Shown: positions 38,728-48,436, counted from the first letter of the stretch. The stretch: DNA of 64,000 nt from Roseiarcus sp963805295 (GCA_963805295.1 CAWDTW010000079.1:1-64000); one strand, 5' to 3'. Numbers and translations are program-made. The notes: generated by a model not told the origin, from the letters alone.

Positions 38728-40054
38728 GGCGACGCCCAAAAATAGCCGATTCGGAATTTGCGATTTTACTGGCATCGGCTGTTTAGCGGATTCCCGAGTG
38801 CGAGGCGAGCGTCTATATCGTGATGATGATAGACGAATCATCCCTGCGCGTCCGGTTTGACGCGCTTCGGCCTTCGCTGGACGAGCGACGCCGGCGGTTG
38901 AGCGCGGCGGCGGAGGCGAAGGCGGCGGGCTACGGCGGGATTGCGGCGGTCGCGCGCGCGACGAAGGTCGCCCGGAGCACGATTGGGCGCGGTCTGAAGG
39001 ACTTGCGGAACCCCGGCTCCTTGACGGGAGAGGTGCGGCGCAAGGGCGGGGGCACTCCTCGGTTGACGGTCAAGGACCCGACGCTGTTGGAGGACTTGCA
39101 ACGATTGCTCGAGCCGGCGACGATGGGCGACCCGATGCGGCCGTTGCGATGGGTCTCCAAGAGCCACGACAAGCTGGCGACGGCGCTTCGCGCCATGGGT
39201 CACAAAGTGAGTTCCTCGACCATTCCCAAGCTGCTGGAGGAACTGAAATATTGTCGCCATTCCAACCGCAAGACCAAGGAAGCCGGCAAACATCCTGATC
39301 GCGACGCCCAGTTCGAATATATCAACGCGAAGGTCGAGGCGTTTCAGGCGGCCGGCGAACCCGTGATATCGATCGACGCGAAGAAGAAGGAATTGCTGGG
39401 CGAATTCAAGAACGGCGGTAGCGACTATGGGCCGCAGGGCGAACCGATCGAGGTCAACGCTCACGATTTCGAGGACAAGGAGTTGGGCAAGGTCGTCCCT
39501 TACGGGGTCTACGACATCGGCGCCAACCTCGGCTATGTCAGCCTCGGAATCGACCACGACACCGGGGAGTTCGCCGTCAACGCCGTCCGATGCTGGCTCG
39601 ATCAGATGGGTTGGAAGCTCTATCCCGGGATGAGGCGCCTGATGATCACGGCCGACGGCGGCGGCTCCAATGGTTCACGGCTGCGGCTCTGGAAGTTGGC
39701 CCTCCAACAACTCGCGGACGAAACCGGTCTGATCATTCAGGTTTGCCACTATCCGCCAGGGACTTCGAAGTGGAACAAGATCGAGCATCGCATGTTCTGC
39801 CACATCACGCAGAACTGGCGCGCGACGCCACTCCTCAGCCTCCTCATCGTCATCGAACTGATCGCCAACACCACGACGAAAACCGGTCTCAAAATCCGCT
39901 GCGAACTCGATAGCAACACCTATCCAAAGGGCATCAAGGTCTCGGACGCGGAAATGGCGACCCTCAACATGACCCGAATTCATTCCATCCAGAATGGAAC
40001 TACAGCATCTCGCCGAGGTTTCACGAAATGAAGCAATAGTTTTTGGGCATCGCC
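38728..40054 (+). mobile_element. ISAzo13-family insertion sequence, copy 2 (1327 bp)
   Basis: Same ends as the other copies, GGCGACGCCC and GGGCATCGCC. The flanking triplets are TTA (38725-38727) and TAA (40055-40057), which do not match, unlike copies 1, 3 and 4. It is one base shorter than the others because of a deletion in the transposase near 39977. Confidence 0.9.
38820..40039 (+). pseudogene. ISAzo13-family transposase, copy 2, frameshifted at the C-terminus
   Basis: Identical in plan to copy 1 up to MATLNMTR, then a one-base deletion replaces the last 17 residues with IHSIQNGTTASRRGFTK. The DDE residues are unaffected, so activity cannot be excluded. It also has the substitution DESSLRV near the start instead of DKLSLRV. 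Confidence 0.85.
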
Positions 40055-40096
40055 TAAGTAGCGAGTCCGCAAATCCTGATCCGGCGCTTCGCGCCA

Positions 40097-40165
40097 CCTT
40101 CTCCCGCAAGCGGGAGAAGGTAAAGATAGCGCCGCCGCACCCCCTCTCCCGCTTGCGGGAGAGGG
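40097..40165. repeat. Two REP-like palindromes
   Basis: A 24-base palindrome centred on CTCCCGCAAGCGGGAG (40097-40120) and a second with core CTCTCCCGCTTGCGGGAGAG (40142-40165), 21 bp apart, in the space between the substrate-binding gene and the first permease. They belong to the widespread CTCCCGC/GCGGGAG palindromes of alphaproteobacteria and may form hairpins that tune expression of the permease genes. Confidence 0.7.
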
Positions 40166-40198
40166 TTGGGGCGAGGGCGACGCCACACGAGAGGAACG

Positions 40199-41147
40199 AT
40201 GGCCGAACCATTGTCCCAAGTCGTCGCCTCGATGCCTCGCGGCCGGTTCCTGGCTCTGATGGCGCTGTTCCTCGGGCCGGCCGTCGCCGTCTACACGCTC
40301 TTTTCGATCTACCCGCTGCTCGCGACCATGGGCCTGTCGACCTACACCAGCGACAACGCGGGCGAGTATCGCTTCGTCGGCCTGACGAACTTCGTCACGT
40401 TGCTGACCGACGCCGTCTGGTCGAAGCCGTTTTGGAACGCAACAAAGAACAACCTCATCTTCTTCGCGGTGCACATGCTGGTGCAGAACCCGATCGGCAT
40501 CGCGCTCGCGGGATTGCTGAGCCTGCCCGGCCTCAAGCTGAGGGGGCTCTATCGCACCATCATTTTCCTGCCGACCATGCTCTCGGTGGTCATCGTCGGA
40601 TTTTCCTGGAACCTCATCCTGTCGCCGCTCTGGGGCGTCGCCGAGGGCGCCTTGAAGGCGGTGGGCTGGAAGTTGGTTCGAGCCGTGGCTCGGCCTGCCC
40701 TCGACGGCGCTGGTGACGCTGGCGCTGATCTCCGTCTGGCAGTTCGTCGGCATTCCGCTCATGCTGATCTATGCGGCCCTGCTCAACATCCCGGATGAGC
40801 TGGTCGACGCCGCGCGGGTCGACGGGCTCGGCCATTTCCGCATCTTCTGGCACATCAAGCTGCCGCTGGTGCTCCCCACCATCGGCCTCATCTCGATCCT
40901 GACCTTCGTCGGCAATTTCAACGCCTTCGACCTCATCTATTCGGTCAAGGGCGCGCTCGCCGGGCCGAATTTCGCCTCCGACATTCTCGGCACGTTCTTC
41001 TACCGCACCTTCTTCGGCTTTCAGTTGCAGAGCGGCAATCCGACGATGGGCGCGGCGGTGGCGACGGTGATGTTCTTCATCATCCTCGCCGGCGTCTGCC
41101 TCTATCTCTTCATCGTGCAGCGCCGCCTGCGCCGCTACGCCTTCTAG
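40199..41147 (+). pseudogene. ABC sugar transporter permease 1 (MalF/UgpA type), frameshifted
   Basis: Starts MAEPLSQVVASMPRGRFLAL, six hydrophobic helices. The first frame reaches VVIVGFSWNLILSPLWGVAE and GALKAVGWK. A one-base indel near 40673 shifts it, after which WFEPWLGLPSTALVTLALIS and the EAA-type loop DELVDAARVDGLGHFRIFWH continue in the second frame to QRRLRRYAF at 41147. Apart from that single base the protein is normal (about 315 residues). It sits between the broken substrate-binding gene and permease 2. Confidence 0.85.
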
Positions 41148-41155
41148 GGACGGCC

Positions 41156-41987
41156 ATGATCAATCAGCGCGCGCAGACCCTCGGCGTCCACGCGATCCTC
41201 ATCGCCTACAGCGCGCTCGCGCTCGGGCCGATCCTGCTCGTGGTGATGAACTCGTTCAAGGCGCGCAACGCGATCTTCGGCGCGCCGCTCGCCCCGCCGA
41301 CCGCGGCGACATTCTCGCTCGATCGGCTACATGAAGGTGTTCAACGCCTCGCACATCGGGACCTATTTCATCAATTCGCTCATCGTCACGCTCGTCAGCA
41401 TGGGGCTCGTGCTGCTGTTCGGCGCGATGGCGGCCTGGGCGCTGACCGAATACAGGTTCCGCGGCTCGACGGCGCTCGCGCTTTTCCTCTCGATCGGCAT
41501 CATGGTGCCGATCCGCCTCGGCTCGGTCGCGATCCTGACCATGATGCGCAAGGCCGGCCTCAACGACACGCTGACCGCGCTGATCCTCGTCTACGTCGCG
41601 CAAGGGCTGCCGATGTCGATCTTCATCCTGAGCGAGTTCGTCCAGCAGATCCCGAAGGACCTGCGCGACGCGGCGCGCTGCGACGGCGTGCCGGAGACGC
41701 GGATCTTCTTCGAGGTGATCGCGCCGCTCCTGCGCCCCGCGATCGCGACCGTCGCGGTCTTCACCATCGTGCCGATCTGGAACGACCTGTGGTTCCCGCT
41801 GATCCTCACCTCGTCCGATTCGACCCACACCATCACGCTCGGCGTGCAGCAGTTCCTCGGCCAGTACATCACCGACTGGAATTCGGTGCTCGCGGCCCTG
41901 TCGATGGCGATCCTGCCGGTCGTCGCGATCTACGTCATCTTCTCGCGGCAGCTGATCAGCGGCCTCACCGCCGGCGCGGTCAAATAG
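41156..41987 (+). pseudogene. ABC sugar transporter permease 2 (MalG/UgpE type), frameshifted
   Basis: Starts MINQRAQTLGVHAILIAYSA 8 bp after permease 1. An extra base near 41316 breaks the frame between PTAATFSL and IGYMKVFNASHIGTYFINSL. The remainder has five helices and the EAA loop KDLRDAARCDGVPETRIFFE, ending LISGLTAGAVK. Restored length is about 277 residues. Confidence 0.85.
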
Positions 41988-41997
41988 GCGGCGGGCC

Positions 41998-43072
41998 ATG
42001 GCGCGACTGCGCATCGACAAACTCAACAAGAGCTACGGCTCGGCCCGGGTGCTCGCCGACATCGACCTCTCGATCGAGGACGGCGAGTTCGTCGTGCTGG
42101 TCGGGCCGTCCGGCTGCGGCAAGTCGACGCTTCTGCGGATGATCGCCGGGCTCGACGCGCCGACCTCGGGCGACATCTTCATCGCCGACCGGCTGGTCAA
42201 CGCGCTCGCGCCGGCCGAGCGCAAGATCGCCATGGTGTTCCAGTCCTACGCGCTCTATCCGCACATGGACGTGCGCAAGAACATGACCTTCGGCCTCAAG
42301 TTCACCGGCGTGGCGGCTGCGGAGCGCGACCGGCGCGTCGCCGAGGCCGCGCGCATGCTGCGGCTCGAGGAACTGCTCGGCCGTTATCCGCGCGATCTCT
42401 CGGGCGGCCAGCGCCAGCGGGTGGCGATCGGCCGCGCGATCGTGCGCGAGCCGGACGTCTTCCTGTTCGACGAGCCGCTGTCGAACCTCGACGCGGCGCT
42501 GAGGGTCTCGACCCGGGTCGAGATCGCCCGGCTGCACCGGCTGCTCGGCGCGACGATGGTCTATGTCACCCACGACCAGATCGAGGCGATGACGCTCGCC
42601 GACCGGATCGTGGTGATGAACCAGGGCCGCATCGAGCAGGTCGGCAAGCCGCTCGATCTCTATTATGCGCCGGCCAACCTGTTCGTCGCCGGCTTCATCG
42701 GCTCGCCGGCGATGAATTTCTTCCCGGCGACGGTCGAGCGGGTCGAGGGCGGCGAGGCGCGCGTGAAGGGCGCCTCGATCGCCCCGCTGACGCTGCCGGC
42801 CGGCTCGCTGACGCCGGGCGCACAGCTGACCATCGGCGTGAGGCCGGAGCATCTGGCCTCTGGCGCGCCGGGCGCCTTCGCCGCGACCGGCCTCGTCGAA
42901 CTCGTCGAGCGGCTCGGCGAGGCGTCCTACGCCCACGTGCGCCGCGCCGACGACAAGCTGATGGTGGTCGAGATCCGCGGCCGCGAAACGCCCTCGCCCG
43001 GGACAGACCGTGACCTTCTCCGCTCCGGCCGAGGACATTCACGTCTTCGACGCGGCCGGCCGCCGCCTCTGA
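41998..43072 (+). pseudogene. ABC sugar transporter ATPase (MalK/UgpC type), frameshifted near the C-terminus
   Basis: Starts MARLRIDKLNKSYGSARVLA. Walker A VGPSGCGKSTLLRM, Q-loop MVFQSYALYPHM, signature LSGGQRQRVAIGRAI, Walker B VFLFDEPLSNLDA and the switch histidine in VYVTHDQIEAMT are all intact, followed by the TOBE-like regulatory domain. One extra base near 43001 alters the last 24 residues; the expected ending QTVTFSAPAEDIHVFDAAGR lies in the next frame with its stop at 43070-43072. The nucleotide-binding domain might still fold, but its partner genes are broken. Confidence 0.85.
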
Positions 43073-43337
43073 GGCTGGCCGACTCCGAATCGATCATGCT
43101 TCAGGCTCCGCGCGGGATGCTTGCGAGAAGCCCGCCATACACGTTTTTCGCATCCGAGTTGGCGCCGATTTAACTCAAATGGTCGATTCTTTGGCCGCGG
43201 CGACTGGCTTCGTATTGCGCGACGCCGCCGGTTTGCCATAATTGGGACGGACGCATGCGGCGACGGCCGGAACGGCTCGGCGCTGACGGCGTTCTTTGGT
43301 CGTGCTTCGGGAAAATATCTTAGACAAAGGGGAACCC

Positions 43338-43891
43338 ATGCGCAGAGCCTATACTTCGCGCCGCCGTACTGGCCGGCCTTCTTTTGAGCGCCGCGACGGC
43401 GCCGGCGTTCGCCAACGCGCTCGGACTCCCAACTGCAGCCGGTCGCTTCGCCGATTCCGCGCGAAACCGTCCAATTCGACGGCAGGGAGGCGCCCGGCAC
43501 GATCATCATCCGCACCAGCGAGCGCCGGCTTTATTACGTCCTGCCGGATCATCAGGCGCTGAGATACGGCGTCGGCGTCGGGCGGCCCGGCTTCACCTGG
43601 GCGGGCGCGACCCAGATCGCCTACAAGCGGGAATGGCCGGACTGGACCCCGCCGCCGCAGATGCTGAGGCGTCGCCCCGACCTGCCGCGCCACATGGAAG
43701 GCGGCCTCGACAATCCGCTCGGCGCGCGCGCCATGTACCTCGCCGGCACGCTCTATCGCATCCACGGCTCCAACGAGCCCGACACGATCGGCCAGGCGGT
43801 GTCGTCGGGCTGCATCCGCATGACCAACGACGACGTCGTCGACCTCTATAGCCGCGCCCGGGTCGGCGCCCGGGTCGTCGTCACGCGCTGA
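43338..43891 (+). pseudogene. L,D-transpeptidase (YkuD family) 1, frameshifted near the N-terminus
   Basis: After an AAAGGGG site, the start MRRAYT leads by frameshift into a good signal peptide (RAAVLAGLLLSAATAPAFAN). A second shift near 43430 leads to SQLQPVASPIPRETVQFDG, and the mature enzyme follows: GTIIIRTSERRLYYVLPDHQ, LYRIHGSNEPDTIGQAVSSG and CIRMTNDDVVDLYSRARVG, with the catalytic His and Cys in HGSN...SSGCIRM. It forms 3-3 crosslinks or attaches proteins to peptidoglycan in the periplasm. Both indels are in the leader region, so they may be sequence errors. Confidence 0.78.
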
Positions 43892-43901
43892 CGCGCCGCT
43901 C

Positions 43902-43938
43902 GCGCCCGCCGTCCGTTTCGGCGGCGGGCGCCTTTCTT
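43902..43938 (+). terminator. Rho-independent terminator after L,D-transpeptidase 1
   Basis: Stem GCGCCCGCCG paired with CGGCGGGCGC, ten-base loop, followed by CTTTCTTT. It separates the transpeptidase from moaA, 11 bp after the transpeptidase stop. Confidence 0.75.
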
Positions 43939-43956
43939 TCGGGCAATTGCGCGACT

Positions 43957-44988
43957 ATGTTGCTGGCGGATGAACGCCCATTCGCCCTCTCCGCGCCTCC
44001 GCTGATCGATCCCTTCGGCCGCACGATCGCCTATGTGCGCGTGTCGGTGACCGACCGCTGCGACTATCGCTGCGTCTACTGCATGTCGGAGGACATGAAT
44101 TTCCTGCCCAAGCGCGACGTGCTGTCGCTCGAGGAGCTGGACCGGCTGTGCTCGGCGTTCATCGGCCTCGGCGCGCGCAAGATCCGCATCACCGGCGGCG
44201 AGCCGCTGGTCCGCCGCAACGTGATGTCGCTGTTTCGCGGGCTCAGGCGCCACCTCGACAGCGGCGCGCTCGACGAGGTCACGGTGACGACCAACGGCTC
44301 GCAGCTCGCGCGCTTCGCCCACGAGCTCGCCGATTGCGGCGTCAGGCGAATCAACGTCTCGCTCGATACGCTCGATCCCGACAAATTCCGCGCGGTGACC
44401 CGCTGGGGCGATCTCGGCGTCGTGCTGAAGGGCATCGACGCCGCGGTCGAGGCGGGCCTCAAGATCAAGCTCAACGCCGTCGCGCTGAAGGGGTTCAACG
44501 ACCGCGAAGCGCGCTCGCTCGTCGATTGGGCGCACGGCCGCGGCTTCGACATGACCTTCATCGAGGTGATGCCGCTCGGCGCCATGGAGCGGGACCGCGC
44601 CGACCAGTTCATGCCGCTGACCGAGCTGCGCGCCGATCTCGAGCGCTCGCTGACGCTGATCCCCTCGACCTACGCCACCGGCGGCCCGGCGCGCTATTTC
44701 GACGTGAAGGAGACCGGCGGGCGCCTCGGCTTCATCACGCCGCTCACCCACAATTTCTGCGAGAGCTGCAATCGCGTCCGGGTCACCTGCACCGGCACGC
44801 TCTACATGTGTCTCGGCCAGGAGGACGCGGCCGACCTGCGCGAGCCGCTGCGCCGCTCCGAATCGGACGAGCCGCTGATCGCGGCGATCCGGGCGGCGAT
44901 CGCGCGCAAGCCCAAGGGGCACGACTTCGTCATCGCCCGCGCCGCGCCGCCCGCGGTCCAGCGCCATATGAGCGCGACCGGGGGCTGA
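43957..44988 (+). CDS. moaA: GTP 3',8-cyclase MoaA (molybdenum cofactor biosynthesis)
   Basis: 343 residues. Radical SAM motif CDYRCVYC near residue 30, ITGGEPLVRRNV for SAM binding, VTTNGSQLARFA, and the C-terminal second [4Fe-4S] cluster in CESCNRVRVTCTGTLYMCLG. The C-terminal end is ATGG, with the Gly-Gly needed for activity. It catalyses the first step of molybdopterin synthesis. The frame is intact. The start could be a few codons downstream; no other moa genes are adjacent. Confidence 0.96.
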   Translation: MLLADERPFALSAPPLIDPFGRTIAYVRVSVTDRCDYRCVYCMSEDMNFLPKRDVLSLEELDRLCSAFIGLGARKIRITGGEPLVRRNVMSLFRGLRRHLDSGALDEVTVTTNGSQLARFAHELADCGVRRINVSLDTLDPDKFRAVTRWGDLGVVLKGIDAAVEAGLKIKLNAVALKGFNDREARSLVDWAHGRGFDMTFIEVMPLGAMERDRADQFMPLTELRADLERSLTLIPSTYATGGPARYFDVKETGGRLGFITPLTHNFCESCNRVRVTCTGTLYMCLGQEDAADLREPLRRSESDEPLIAAIRAAIARKPKGHDFVIARAAPPAVQRHMSATGG

Positions 44989-45094
44989 AGTTTTTGCCGT
45001 TTCGACCCGCTGGCGGCCGGCGCGTTCGCGCTCTATATCAGTCGGCGGTGAACGGGCGGGACCTTGACTCTCCGCTCCGGAAAGGACCAGCGCA

Positions 45095-45436
45095 ATGTCG
45101 AATGCACGCGAACGAATCGAGAAGTTGATTTCGGAACACCCGGTTGTTCTTTTCATGAAGGGGACGCCGCAGTTCCCGCAGTGCGGGTTTTCCGGCCAGG
45201 TGATCCAGATCCTCGATTATCTCGGCGCGCCGATCCATGGCGTCAACGTGCTCGAGGACGAGGAAATCCGTCAGGGCGTCAAGGAATTCGCCAACTGGCC
45301 GACCATTCCGCAGCTCTACGTCAAGGGCGAATTCGTCGGCGGCTGCGACATCACCCGCGAAATGTTCCAGTCGGGCGAACTCGCCGCGCTGCTGACCGAC
45401 GCGGGCGTGCCGCTGAACAGCCAGGCCAGGGTCTGA
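45095..45436 (+). CDS. grxD: Monothiol glutaredoxin, CGFS type (Grx4 family)
   Basis: 113 residues with the active-site CGFS in PQCGFSGQVIQIL, KGTP before it (FMKGTPQFP), and WPTIPQLYVKGEFVGGCDI for glutathione binding. CGFS glutaredoxins carry [2Fe-2S] clusters and act in Fe-S cluster trafficking with BolA proteins. Start after an AAGGACC site. No bolA is adjacent within the window. Confidence 0.95.
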   Translation: MSNARERIEKLISEHPVVLFMKGTPQFPQCGFSGQVIQILDYLGAPIHGVNVLEDEEIRQGVKEFANWPTIPQLYVKGEFVGGCDITREMFQSGELAALLTDAGVPLNSQARV

Positions 45437-45446
45437 CGCGCTCGGC

Positions 45447-45987
45447 GGCGCGGGCTCGGCCGTCGCCGCCGACATAGCGCCCTGGAGGTCGACGCGATCG
45501 TCAACGCCGCGAATGCGGTGTTGGCGGGCGGCGGCGGGGTCGACGGCGCGATCCATCGCGCCGCGGGCGCTCGGCTGCTTGAAGCCTGCCGGGCGATGGG
45601 CGGCTGTCCGACCGGGGAAGTGCGGGTCACGCAGGGCTTCGATCTGCGGCGCGCCATGTCATTCATGCTGTCGGGCCCGTTTGGCGCGGTGGGGGAAGCG
45701 GCGAGGCGGAATTGCTCGCCTCCTGCTACCGGCGCTCGATCGAAGCGGCCGCGCGTTTGAGAGTCTCGCCTTCTCGGCGATCTCCACGGGGGTCTACGAA
45801 ACTCCGGCGCCCGAAGCGGCTCGCATCGTGGTCGCTTCCACCAAAGCCGCGCTGGCTGAGGCCCCAGGCGCGCTGCGGCGGGTCATTTTCGATTTTTTTC
45901 CGAAAACTCGGCCGAACCGCATCGGGCGGCGTTGCGGCGCGGCGGGTTGCCCTCGTGGCTGCAAAACTGCGAGCCTAAAGTGCAATT
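45447..45987 (+). pseudogene. Macrodomain protein (ADP-ribose binding), broken
   Basis: The ADP-ribose-binding motif DAIVNAANAVLAGGGGVDGA and IHRAAGARLLEACRAMGGCP are clear. The continuation SFMLSGPFGAVGE is followed by a frameshift near 45690; later pieces in other frames read LLASCYRRSIEAAARLRV, FSAISTGVYETPAPEAARIV and RRGGLPSWLQNCE. No start codon precedes it in frame, and a further indel probably lies near 45484. Family members remove ADP-ribose or hydrolyse O-acetyl-ADP-ribose. Confidence 0.7.
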
Positions 45988-46048
45988 GAAAAATACCGCG
46001 CCGGGGATAGCCTCAATACTCTGGCATGCTAGCAGTGCGGAATCGTCC

Positions 46049-47551
46049 ATGTTTCCAAACTATTCCTACCAATTCTACGAAATGGCGCATGCCGCGATGG
46101 CGCCGGCGCGCGCGGCGTCCGACGCCGCTCATTTTGTTTTCCGCAATCCATGGAACCCGCTGTCCAACACCGCGCTCGGGCGAAACATTTCGGCGGGCGC
46201 GGAACTGTTCGAGCGCATGACCCGTCGCTACGGCAAGCCGACCTTCGGGCTCGACGAAATCGAAGTTGACGGCCTCGTCTATCCGGTCCTCGAGGACGTC
46301 GTCTGGAGCCGGCCGTACTGCAACCTGCTGCGCTTCGTGCGCCCGGAATTTCCCGGCGGAGACGAACAGCCGAAATTGGTGATCGTCGCGCCCATGTCCG
46401 GGCATTACGCGACCCTGCTGCGCGGCACGGTCGAGGCGTTCCTGCCGTATTGCGACGTCTACATCACGGACTGGGCCGACGCGCGCATGGTCCCCCTCGC
46501 TGTCTTGACCTTCGATCTCGACGATTACATCGACTATCTACGGGCGATGCTCGACCACCTCGGGCCCGGCGTCCACACGCTCGGCGTCTGCCAGCCCTCG
46601 GTGCCCCTGCTTGCGACGGTGGCGCTGATGGAAGCCGACAGTGATCCCAACACGCCGGTCAGCATGACGTTGACGGGCGGGCCGATCGACACGCGGCGCA
46701 GTCCGACCGGGGTCGACAAGCTCGCCGAGCGGCGCGGCGTGGAATGGTTCCGCCGCAAGTGTCTGCACACCGTGCCGTTTCCCTATCCTGGTTTCGGCCG
46801 GCTGGTCTATCCGGGTTTCCTTCAGCTCTCGGGCTTCATGGCGATGAATCTCGACCGCCATGTCAACGCCCATCTCGAGATGTTCAACCACCTGGTCAAG
46901 GGCGACGGCGACTCGGCGGAAAAGCACCGCGACTTCTACGACGAATATCTGGCGGTGATGGACCTCGACGCCGCCTATTACATGCAGACGGTCGAAACCG
47001 TGTTCATTCGTCACTCCCTGCCGAAGGGTGAAATGATCCACCGCGGGCAGCGCGTCGATCTCGCGGCGATTCGTCACTGCGCCTTGATGACCGTCGAAGG
47101 CGAGAAGGATGACATTTCGGGGGTCGGCCAAACCTATGCAGCCCAAGAACTTTGCGTCAACATCCCCGACGCGAGGAAGGTGCATCACCTGGCGAAGGGA
47201 GTCGGTCATTACGGCGTGTTCAATGGCTCTCGCTACCGCAAGGAGATCGCCCCGCGAATCCTGAGGTTCATCGCCGTGGTCGAGAAAGCCGGCGAGATCC
47301 AACGGCGCGGTCAAGGCGAAAGAGGCCAAGCCGCGAGGTCGAGGCGGAGGCGACGCTCGAACTGCCGACGGCGCATTAGGCCTTTCCTGTTCGCGCGTTT
47401 TTTCGCCGAAGGAACGCCCCGTTCGGCCCAAAGAATTCCCCGCTGGTCTGCGCAGGGAATTTTTGCGCAAGTTGCTGTCATCAGCCAGCTTTCTGAGGCG
47501 CTTTCGGCGCAACACCGGGCGAAAAGCTTATTTACGAAAAAGAGACGCTGA
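46049..47551 (+). CDS. phaZ: Intracellular polyhydroxybutyrate depolymerase
   Basis: Starts MFPNYSYQFYEMAHAAMAPA. Alpha/beta hydrolase of the PHB_depo_C class with PKLVIVAPMSGHYATLLRGT, CDVYITDWADARMVPL, HTLGVCQPSVPLLATVALM (Cys nucleophile in GVCQPS), DRHVNAHLEMFNHLVKGDGD and HHLAKGVGHYGVFNG with the catalytic His. It mobilises stored polyhydroxybutyrate. Relatives end soon after ILRFIAVVEKAGEI; here the frame runs on for about 75 Arg-rich residues to 47551, so an indel near 47300 is likely and the true C-terminus is uncertain. The catalytic part is complete. Confidence 0.88.
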   Translation: MFPNYSYQFYEMAHAAMAPARAASDAAHFVFRNPWNPLSNTALGRNISAGAELFERMTRRYGKPTFGLDEIEVDGLVYPVLEDVVWSRPYCNLLRFVRPEFPGGDEQPKLVIVAPMSGHYATLLRGTVEAFLPYCDVYITDWADARMVPLAVLTFDLDDYIDYLRAMLDHLGPGVHTLGVCQPSVPLLATVALMEADSDPNTPVSMTLTGGPIDTRRSPTGVDKLAERRGVEWFRRKCLHTVPFPYPGFGRLVYPGFLQLSGFMAMNLDRHVNAHLEMFNHLVKGDGDSAEKHRDFYDEYLAVMDLDAAYYMQTVETVFIRHSLPKGEMIHRGQRVDLAAIRHCALMTVEGEKDDISGVGQTYAAQELCVNIPDARKVHHLAKGVGHYGVFNGSRYRKEIAPRILRFIAVVEKAGEIQRRGQGERGQAARSRRRRRSNCRRRIRPFLFARFFAEGTPRSAQRIPRWSAQGIFAQVAVISQLSEALSAQHRAKSLFTKKRR

Positions 47552-47636
47552 AAGACCGGTCCCGGCCCGCAGATCGCGTTTACCGCGTTGCGCTTCCGCT
47601 CGGCGCGGGCTCTGCGCCAATGGTAGTCTGCCTCAA

Positions 47637-48161
47637 ATGGCGGAGGCTCGGCGACGTGGGCGCAAAGGCGGTGTTCGTAGGTTGGCGGCGTTATTGTGTG
47701 CGGCGGAACCGGCGGTTGCGGGGCGCCTCATCGGCTACGCCTCCGGCTACCCGCCCGGCGAGATCCTCATCAGTCAGTCGGCGCGCAGGCTCTATTTCAT
47801 TGTCAACGCCGGGTCCGCCATCGCCTATCCCGTCGCCGTCGCGAAGCCGGGCAAAGAGTGGAACGGTCCGGCCCGGGTGCTCGGCAAATATGTCGAGCCG
47901 GCATGGTCGCCGCCGGACTCGGTCAAGCGCGACCATCCGGAGCTTCCGGGAATCGTTCCGGGCGGATCGCCGCATAATCCGATGGGCGTGCGAGCGATCA
48001 CGCTCGACCGCGACGAAATCGCGATCCATGGCACGACCCGGGCGATGCGCGCTTCGGTCGGCACGGCCGCTTCCTACGGTTGCATCCGCATGTTGAACGA
48101 GGACGTGATCGACCTCTTCGATCGGGTCGCGGTCGGCGCGCCGGTGATGATGATGCCGTAA
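47637..48161 (+). CDS. L,D-transpeptidase (YkuD family) 2
   Basis: About 174 residues from the ATG at 47637; the frame is open further upstream but without coding character. Catalytic motif AIHGTTRAMRASVGTAASYG followed by CIRMLNEDVIDLFDRV; earlier GEILISQSARRLYFIVNAGS and NPMGVRAITLD. The signal region is short (RRLAALLCAAEPAVA). Periplasmic peptidoglycan crosslinking is the expected role. It is the second such gene in 5 kb, and unlike the first its frame is intact. Confidence 0.87.
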   Translation: MAEARRRGRKGGVRRLAALLCAAEPAVAGRLIGYASGYPPGEILISQSARRLYFIVNAGSAIAYPVAVAKPGKEWNGPARVLGKYVEPAWSPPDSVKRDHPELPGIVPGGSPHNPMGVRAITLDRDEIAIHGTTRAMRASVGTAASYGCIRMLNEDVIDLFDRVAVGAPVMMMP

Positions 48162-48211
48162 CGCGCGCCTCTCCGCGGCGCGCGCTCCGTCTGTAGCAGG
48201 CGGAGCCTACC

Positions 48212-48436
48212 TCAAAAGTCGCTCGCGATCCCTTTGACCTCCCAGTCGCCGTAGCGGACGGGATCCAGCCCGCCGCGGCCGTTGAACTCGCAACGGCGTT
48301 GCGGCTCCGCCTGCGCGCGCCGCGCCGCGGCCTCCGCCAGCGCCCGGCGCGCCGCGGGCGGAAGCACCCGCTCGTCACGCCCTTGAAGCGCCTCGCCTTG
48401 ACGGGCTTGCGCCGCGCCGTCGTCGCTCGCGTTCAT
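48212..48436 (-). CDS. DUF1674 protein (SdhAF4-like assembly factor)
   Basis: About 74 residues from MNASDDGAAQARQGEALQGR, with the conserved C-terminus GGLDPVRYGDWEVKGIASDF (DUF1674, homologous to mitochondrial SDHAF4, which helps flavinylated succinate dehydrogenase assembly). A start 21 bp upstream is also possible; the chosen ATG overlaps the stop of the preceding gene as ATGA. Role in SDH assembly is inferred from homology. Confidence 0.85.
   Translation of the reverse strand: MNASDDGAAQARQGEALQGRDERVLPPAARRALAEAAARRAQAEPQRRCEFNGRGGLDPVRYGDWEVKGIASDF

Larger units (their letters stand above)
36202..38728 (+). pseudogene. ABC sugar transporter substrate-binding protein, split by an IS4-type element
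   Basis: N-terminal signal peptide MKSGIAWMRGGVALIALFAG...AAEAG, then SLKIESWRNDDADIWNNTII and IKIEFAPGAPADYDAALNAR, a family 1 extracellular solute-binding fold. The gene is interrupted after TPIDMGTA and resumes with DQWEAATMGFQNIGPDYWNG, continuing to LEWLTTPEFAELYANALPGF and DGLDKWYHPA. Excision of the element plus one 9-bp copy restores about 418 codons. The stop codon is also altered: ISAzo13 copy 2 landed in it, changing the likely TAA to TAG whose last base is the first base of the element. It would have captured a sugar, probably an amino sugar, in the periplasm. Confidence 0.88.

Noticed and set aside
41156..42142. Long plus-strand continuation of permease 2 in the first frame
   Set aside because: After about residue 60 the sequence loses membrane character; the true permease continues in another frame. 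It is a frameshift artefact rather than a distinct protein.
47434..47466. Weak hairpin AATTCCC/GGGAATT followed by TTTT after phaZ
   Set aside because: The stem is only 7 bp with a long loop, and lies inside the run-on phaZ frame. Not strong enough to call a terminator.
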